In this document: positions 58,101-64,000 of the stretch, one piece after another
How the letters are laid out: each line of letters starts with the position of its first letter
Numbering within the stretch: the stretch's first letter is position 1
Source of the DNA: Blastobasis lacticolella
Lineage: Eukaryota; Arthropoda; Insecta; Lepidoptera; Blastobasidae
Length of the DNA: 64,000 nucleotides
Assembly (NCBI GenBank): GCA_905147135.1
Contig: LR990049.1
Span: 16,943,428-17,007,427 of the forward strand
Direction: 5' to 3'
Program-made: the position numbers and the translations under genes
Notes under the pieces: generated by a model
What the model saw: only the letters and a program-made list of their open reading frames with translations
What the model was told of the DNA's origin: nothing
Database searches by the model: none

Positions 58101-59337
58101 AAATGTAAATAGTATTTATCTTGTTCAGATTCTCAATTTGCATAAAATTACACGTGTAAATTAGAAATTGTTGCTTTGTAAAATTTATCCCTCGACTAAC
58201 AGAAGAAGGCTGTACCTATAGTTTGCAGGCAATAATTAAGCTGTTGTATAGTTGATGTATCTATTTACAGTATAAATTAATGAATCTATTACGTTTATAA
58301 TAATAATATTGTATGTGTAGGCGTCTAAAAATGTTAGTTTAAATTTTCTCTAGTTCTCTTCAACTAAAGGGAACCACTTGGAAATCACACAACCGGAGCT
58401 ACAAATGCCAATTATGATCTGTAAAAAATTTAATTTTTCTTTTTATGTTGATTGAGATATTTCTTTTTAGAAATAAGTAGTGCTTGTTGTGTTGTTTCTA
58501 TTTTTTACTTTCTCATAAACATTCTTGGGTACAATAAATCATAAAAAAAAATAACAAAACACTCTGTATGTACAAAATACATTCAATATTCTGGTAATAT
58601 GGCATACGGTACTCATTCCACGCTTTGTGTGACCGCTTTCGAAGGCTCCTCGAAGCAGTCATTATGTTTCATGTCACATAAAAGGGGATACCTGCCGCCC
58701 CACTCAACATCGGATAACCCAATAGCATAAAGCTACCCTGTGTACTAACGCACAATGTTGTCTATGGTACAGATAGTGTTTAGAGGTATCAAAAGTACTA
58801 GGAGATTTTCCGAGTCGATTAAAAAGAAAAATTACACCGATCGATGAATAAAAATAAACACAATTTTGCGCTTTCTTCTGAGAAAAGGTACTAAAACTAA
58901 TATTTTCACGAAACAACTTTCCGAGTAACTTTGGTTACCAAATTCAATACTTGAGAATTCTATCTAAGCAGCGCCATCTAGTGAGGCGCGGCAGAACTAC
59001 ACTTTTTAGTTTTTAAAGTAGCTGTCAGAAAATCCCCCATTCTTCTGAAGGAGTGTTTCAGTGTTTCTGGCATTTGCGTGATCACCAACCATGCACGTGG
59101 CGGTCAACTACTGACAACATCTTGTCTGCGCTGTTTATGCGTTATGGCTAGTTTATGACTCCTTTGCGGTAAAGGCTACTCGTCTATGGAATACGAGTAC
59201 TTGCCACGGGAGATACGCCAGCCAGAGTCTCCTCGCACTTTTAAATTTCGAAGTTATTATTGGTAAAAAATTTACAGTCGCACTTTAGGTATTCCTGACT
59301 GTCTGATTATAACTTGTTGAATATCTTACAAGTTCTG
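55176..59337. other. Unassigned, 4.2 kb, few recognisable repeats
   Basis: The longest stretch without an assigned element. Contains a 181-codon plus frame (56527-57072), the longest intergenic frame in the window, with no domain I recognise, and GC-richer DNA at 57380-57580. Possible intron or intergenic sequence. Confidence 0.4.
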
Positions 59338-59420
59338 TAGGGGTCGCCTGGAAACTTGAAGAGATCGCTTGTAACGATAAAGCCGCTTTTGCTCATTTAT
59401 CTCAGTTGTCTAATAAATGT
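59338..59420 (+). mobile_element. LINE/SINE 3' tail (aataaa type)
   Basis: ggggtcgcctggaaacttga, agagatcgcttgtaacgata and aagccgcttttgctc, ending tctaataaatg; the same tail type as at 2190 and 44985. Confidence 0.7.
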
Positions 59421-60599
59421 ACCTACAGTACCTATACTGTATGGGCAAGTGTTTTTCTATCTATCTTCCACATAAATCCGATTGACGATAAAATTGCAGA
59501 AATCAGCAGAAAATAAACTCGTAAACTTACTTCGAACAAGTTAGGAAGTGGACAACTTTGGAAATGGAAAAATCAGGATTTTGGTCAAGGTCGACCGGTT
59601 CGTGTTTTTTTGCGGTCTTTGATCGAAAATGTTGATTTTTCATTTAAAAATAAATGCTTGAACGGTTTTTACGAATCATTTGAAAAGTTAACAGTGTAAC
59701 CTATAAAGGCAAATTTCTCTAGCATTCTGTAATTCGTTCAGTCTGTGTCGTAGTCTGATCATTTTGCGTTCCTGGTACCTACTATGCATCGAAATGACTG
59801 CATAATTAGTTAACTTTGTTACGAAAACTAACGTGAATAAAATTCGCATTTCTGAGTATCATAGGAACAATATGCGCAATAAATATCGCGTAAAACTAGA
59901 GCTGTGTCATTTCCACATTATATTGAAATTTCTCTTTACAAAGCCCGTACCTATGCTAATAGTTTTCATACAAATTTTAACATTCTAAAATCTAATCACT
60001 TTATTCCCTAGGGAAGTTTCATACAATATTATCGCTATCTTTCTATCTATCAAAGCTATGCTTTACGGTAACCATTCATGATACATATAATTGGACATTG
60101 AGCAAGTGTGATAAATATTTAAAAAAACAGACCTAAAGTTTTTAGATCACACCGTCATCTGATCTCAGAAAAGATTCGAAATACCTAGCCCTACCCCTCG
60201 CTCACAGCTTGCAGAAAAACCTTACAAAAATCCCAAGTCCAAAAGGCTAGATTTCAAAAAGTAGTTAATGCCATGATTTATAACGTAATACGCAACCCTT
60301 ACCAGGCGAATAATCACGCTTTGACCGTTCTGAATAACCAATTTCAGGTAGGTAGTGTTCCTACGTCATTGCAGTGACCCGTGAAGTGGTTTTGCATGCA
60401 TGAAGTACAGTTGAAGGTTAGGTTTTGCTGTTTAAGGGTTTCTGGATCCGTTTTTGTGATGCTTGCCTCTCAGTCTTAAGGCTGTGTAACGATGCGATAC
60501 GGGGAATGTTGGGTTTGAGTGAGTTTAGAGTTTCTTGTTTAGGGTATAGTTGTTGTTTTGTAAGCATTGGTATAGGGTGTCTCTGCATTAAATATTTTA
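59421..60599. other. Unassigned, 1.2 kb
   Basis: No repeat or gene recognised. Overlapping sense and antisense frames at 60418-60699 are both open and neither has a motif. Confidence 0.35.
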
Positions 60600-60925
60600 T
60601 AACATATTGTTTACTAGATGTACCCCGGGGCTCCGTGGGAATATCTGAATAAAAGTATCCTATGTATCCTAAGTATATATGTATGTTAATCCAGGTCATA
60701 TCCTACCCATGTATTTTTCATTGAAATTTGTCCAGCGCGATTGATTAACAAACATCCATTCTTTCGCATTTATTACCACACGGGTGAAAGTTATGTACAT
60801 ACATAAACCTTCCTCAAGAAATTTCCCAACCAATAGACAAAATTCGTAGCGTGGCTTAGAAGGTGTTAATAGCCTAACAGACAGGAAATAACAAAGGCGG
60901 AGACTAATTTTAATTTATACTTTGT
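60600..60925 (+). repeat. Family D-related dispersed repeat
   Basis: ttactagatgtaccccgggg, taaaagtatcctatgtatcc, ttgaaatttgtccagcgcga, then aaaccttcctcaagaaattt and ttcgtagcgtggcttagaag follow the general plan of the ctagcttttgcccgcg-type repeats. The copy is diverged. Confidence 0.5.
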
Positions 60926-62115
60926 AGGGATACTGATTTGCTTTAAAGAAAATCGGAACAATGATTTATTTAGAAGAAGAAGAATGATTTATTCAAGGCA
61001 AAGGTAATAAAATACACGCTAAAGAAGTCGCGGGCACCAACTAGTAAAAAATAAATGCGGTACAAAGTCGAGCGATAATGTTGTGAATTGACGCGACGAC
61101 CGATAGTCGTTCGGCGATCAAAATGCGGGCTTTTGCGGATAAAATTGTGTAAATTTCTCGGTCGGTAGATAATAAATAACAAATTCCACGAGTTGTTCAG
61201 AGAAGCCCGTACTCGTATATTCGCAACTTCGTATATTCTCAAGTACATATTTTACCTACAGATAAGGATGGCGTAGAAAATAGAGATTCCGAACTCAATT
61301 TCCGCGCGAAACCACAAATTATGAACGTGTTGACCTGTACCGTACTTTAAAAAAAATAAATGGCTTTTTATTAATCGTGGATTTCAGCACGATCATTCCA
61401 ATAAATAAATCGTATGCCTGCTTGAATATAAAATGGGGAGACCCCTCTTAAGAGACAAGTGACCCTTATGCGTACGAGAAATCCAATAGAGATCTCTCAA
61501 TCTTGTACCGTTATTTTAGGTAGTCCCATCGAGCCCTCCGTCAACACTACAGCCACCTTACGGACGGCAGCTTTTCCTGAACTTTTCCGCGATGATTTGG
61601 GATTTGTACCCACAAAGTACAATGAAACCCGCGCCGCCACAGTACACGTTCCGGGGCGCGTGACACGAATGATAAGCGATTTCACAATACATGTCTGCCA
61701 TTGTTCGACAATCACTTGGCGAAAGTACGCCGGCCGGTGATGTATCGCGATATATCGACGGAGACACCCCTATTCATGGCCCGCCATAAATCACGACACG
61801 CTGGCGTGATGGTTGATGTATGAAACGCTAAAAGAACTTTCTTTCAATAAATGTATATGATTCGTAACCATATCAATATTTTAGTCGCGGTAGGGTCGGG
61901 ATGTGCGTCACGACAAAAGAAAAATCAGGTTTTTGTCGTTTGCTCTACGTAAAACACTTGCACTCCCAGACCAGAGTAGGTTTGCCGTCAGTCTCTTTGC
62001 TGTAACAAACGGCCTTTGACTGATAATCAGAACTGACGCCGGGCTGATCATCGTGCCTCCGCCTAAGTAAAACAAGAGACGCATGAATGTGAGCAGCTGT
62101 CCCTTCCGTTCCCAG
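60926..62115. other. Upstream intron or flank; open segment at 61459-61740
   Basis: No repeat seen. Bases 61459-61740 are open on plus (93 codons) and minus (72 codons) and slightly GC-richer. A possible acceptor (accgttattttag) lies at its left side. The donor-like ccg|gtgatg at its right would leave phase 2, which does not fit the phase-0 acceptor at 62115, so I do not join it to the gene. The pyrimidine tract before 62116 belongs to that acceptor. Confidence 0.4.
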
Positions 62116-63676
62116 GGTGTGGTGAGCGGGCAGCGGCGCGCGGGCGGGCGCATGGCGCTGCTGTACCGCGCCACGCGGCTCAAGGACCGCGCCGACACGC
62201 ACGTCTTCACCTTCGTGGTGACGCGCTCCGCCACGCGCGAGCCCGACCGCGACGTCACCTCCAAGGACTTCTGCTGCGCGCACCAGCGGTGGGCCGTCGC
62301 CTTCTCCCGGAATGATGCTTCACTCGGTCAGTAACATACCTCTAAATACTCGGATGTGATAGGTACGTGTTTAGGTAATGAGGAGACACTTAATTTTGAA
62401 TTCTTTGTGCAGGGGTCTATCTCGTGTGGCGCGGCGCATGCGATGGCATGCGCGTCTATGTCGACTTCACTTTCACACTTCTGAGCCGCGACCACTTCAC
62501 GGCCAATGAGGGCTTCTCCGGCAAGCAGGTGCGGTTCAGCGCGGGCTGCGCAGCGCAGGGCCGCGGGCGCTGCGTGTCGCTGGCCGAGCTCACCGCCAAG
62601 TTCGCGGACGCGCGCGGCGAGTTCCAGCTGGAGCTGAGCATGTCGCGCGTGCGCACTCTGTACACGTGCGAGCTGCGCGCGCCGCGGCTCGACACGCCAC
62701 CCATCGCGTTCGCCGGCTTCGACTGGTCCGTGGCGGCCAGCGGCGGCACCGGCAAGGACCCGCTGACGCTGCGGCTGGTGCGGCTCTCGGGCGAGGGCCA
62801 GCGCTGCCGCGTGCGCTACGCGCTGGCGCTGGGCGAGGGCGAGCGGCGGCTGCACTCCGGGCCGCTGGAGTGCGTGTGCGACGCGGACGGGCGCACGCCG
62901 CCGTGGACGCCGCGGCCGCCCGCGCGCCTGCCGCACAAGGGGCTGCGGCTCACGCTGGAGCTGGTGTGGGCGCGCGCGCTGGCCGAGCTGGTGCTGCCCG
63001 CGGCGGGCCGCGCCGCCACCTGCTACGACCGCGACAAGCAAGCGTGGTCGGTGCGCGCCGACTCGCACTCGGATACGGTGCGGCTGCACATGCTGTACCG
63101 CGACGTGCACCACGTGCCGCGCAACCACCTGCGCTACGTGAGCTGGTCGGCGTGGCTGGTGCGCGCGGCGCCCGCGCCCGGCGAGGCCGAGGCGGAGGAG
63201 CTGCCGGGCGCGCCCTTCGAGCACTACTACGCGCAGGACAGCGCCGACGAGGGGCTCATGATGGAGACCGCGCTGCGCGTCGACGAGATCTCGCGCGCCG
63301 GCTGCCCCTTCCTGCACCCCGGCGGCGAGCTGCGCGTGCGCCTCGAGTGGGGCGATACTTACTTACTTTTTCAAGCTACTTATCACGTTTATGATGACTT
63401 GTGTCGCACGCACGCGCACCAGATGAGGTGAGTGTCTCGAGGAAGGGGTGTCGCCGGTCGGCCGAACGAGTGTGTTAACGATAGCCTGTGTGGTGTTGCA
63501 GGCGCGAGATCGCGGTGCTGCAGGCGGAGAACTACTCGCTGGAGCGTCAGCTGTTCAGCTATCAGAAGAGCCTGGCGTACGCGCAGGCGCAGGCGGGCGA
63601 GACGCCGGCGCCGGAGGCCGCGGGCCGGCGCTCGCCCGCCGAGCGCTCGCTGTCCACCGACACGGAGTACGCGTGA
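62116..63676 (+). CDS. MATH/TRAF-like multidomain protein, last three coding exons
   Basis: Three exons join in frame: 62116-62326, 62413-63427 and 63502-63676 (1,401 nt, 466 visible residues, stop TGA). Junction phases agree (0, 1, 2). The acceptor tcccttccgttcccag lies at 62115; both introns are short GT-AG. Residues 29-160 look like a MATH (TRAF-like) domain: CCAHQRWAVAFSRNDASLG, then VYLVWR, VYVDFTFTLLSR and GEFQLELSM. Related strand patterns follow at about 168-265 (FAGFDWSVAA, HKGLRLTLELVW) and 274-385 (KQAWSVRAD, YVSWSAWLVR, GGELRVRLEW). Residues 410-438 (REIAVLQAENYSLERQLFSY) form a short heptad coiled coil, and the tail is polar and Pro/Ser-rich. MATH domains bind peptide motifs of receptors or ubiquitin-ligase substrates; that role here is inference. 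The N-terminus lies upstream and was not found. I do not recognise the exact orthologue. Confidence 0.8.
62327..62412 (+). other. Intron, 86 bp, phase 1
   Basis: Donor ctcg|gtcagt, acceptor ttctttgtgcag|gg. It splits a Gly codon (g|gg). Removing it joins NDASLG to VYLVWR, a continuous hydrophobic strand pattern. Confidence 0.88.
63428..63501 (+). other. Intron, 74 bp, phase 2
   Basis: Donor atgag|gtgagt is a full consensus site; the acceptor is tgtggtgttgcag|gcg. It splits an Arg codon (ag|g) and joins the end of the third domain to the coiled coil. Confidence 0.9.
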
Positions 63677-64000
63677 GCGTTGACGCCACGCCGAGCGCCG
63701 CGTGCTCGCTCTGACTCTCCGTTGCTCCTCTCTTCTATCTTTTCGACTGATTCTGACGTTTTTGAGCGATTTATCTATTTTTCTAAAAGTTTTACGGCGA
63801 GGTGCGCCTCGTCCGCACCGCTTCCCGCCGGTCGCCTGCACTCTCGCCGCTCGAGTCTATCGATAGCCGACTATTATATTATTCGACTACTTTTCTATTT
63901 GTCTGTACATAAAATATATTTAGATATTATATATTATGTATATTTCTTATCTTGAAACTTGAATTCATATACTGCAACAGTCGATTTACGAATAAAAGTC
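63677..64000 (+). other. 3' UTR of the MATH-like gene
   Basis: From the TGA stop (63674-63676) composition falls from GC-rich to AT-rich within about 200 bases. No further long frame shares the exon's codon use. It runs to the poly(A) signal at the window edge. Confidence 0.7.
63991..63996 (+). terminator. Poly(A) signal AATAAA
   Basis: Canonical hexamer 315 bases after the stop codon. The cleavage site would fall just outside the window. Confidence 0.7.

Noticed and set aside
62328..63317. 329-codon antisense open frame over the MATH-like exon
   Set aside because: It is a composition shadow: the GC-rich sense exon leaves few stops in other frames, and the antisense product is low-complexity Arg/Ala/Gln. 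The sense frame has matching splice phases and domain structure.
62666..63394. 242-codon second plus-strand frame in the same exon
   Set aside because: Ala/Arg-rich low-complexity reading caused by GC-rich codons; no independent start or splice support.

Overview
The window looks like nuclear DNA of a moth or butterfly (Lepidoptera). Most of it is AT-rich and packed with interspersed repeats typical of that order: two SINE families with tRNA-like heads, a short TSD-flanked retroposon ending in GATGAT repeats, 5'-truncated non-LTR retrotransposons that keep only the reverse-transcriptase C-terminus and 3' tail, and small non-autonomous DNA transposons with inverted ends. Coding structure that I trust is confined to the last 2 kb. 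There are no operons, CRISPR arrays, rRNA genes or intact tRNA genes.

Gene. At 62116-63676 (+) lie the last three coding exons of a split gene, with clean GT-AG introns and matching phases. A poly(A) signal follows at 63991. The visible 466 residues read as three consecutive MATH/TRAF-like segments followed by a short coiled coil and a polar C-terminal tail. The coding exons are extremely GC-rich against AT-rich flanks. Upstream exons were not identified; a CpG-rich patch with a plausible splice donor near 6.27 kb is the best candidate start of a transcription unit in the window, but its link to this gene is speculative.

Layout. 1-12.5 kb: decayed LINE 3' ends (1-290, 8.7-9.06, 10.1-10.7, 11.2-11.4 kb), SINE pieces, two foldback elements (2.5 and 8.2 kb) and GC-rich patches (0.34-0.6, 5.5-5.7, 6.1-6.3 kb). 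12.5-21 kb: a direct tandem duplication of about 3.8 kb (unit A 13485-17232, unit B 17253-21045), each unit ending in a LINE poly(A) tail. Nested events can be ordered: SINE insertion, then duplication, then a deletion in B; a LINE-tail insertion in B or its loss from A followed the duplication. A 438-bp tract is identical between units. 21-42 kb: SINEs, a TSD-flanked retroposon (24.3 kb), perfect short hairpins (25.8, 30.2, 39.6 kb), a decayed LINE ORF (35.3 kb), a 401-bp foldback element (37.3 kb) and a foldback element carrying a nested retroposon (40.2-40.8 kb). 42-55 kb: a 180-bp tandem duplication across a LINE junction, a 338-bp transposon with 9-bp TSD (45.6 kb), a 364-bp hAT-type MITE with exact 8-bp TSD (51.6 kb), and a SINE interrupted by a LINE tail (52.5 kb). 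55-62 kb: mostly unassigned single-copy-looking DNA ahead of the gene.

Nothing here is a convincing new multi-gene system. The unusual content is structural: the tandem duplication with its identical tract, the set of perfect or near-perfect tiny-loop hairpins, and several datable nested insertions. All comparisons were made by eye; no alignment or database search was run.
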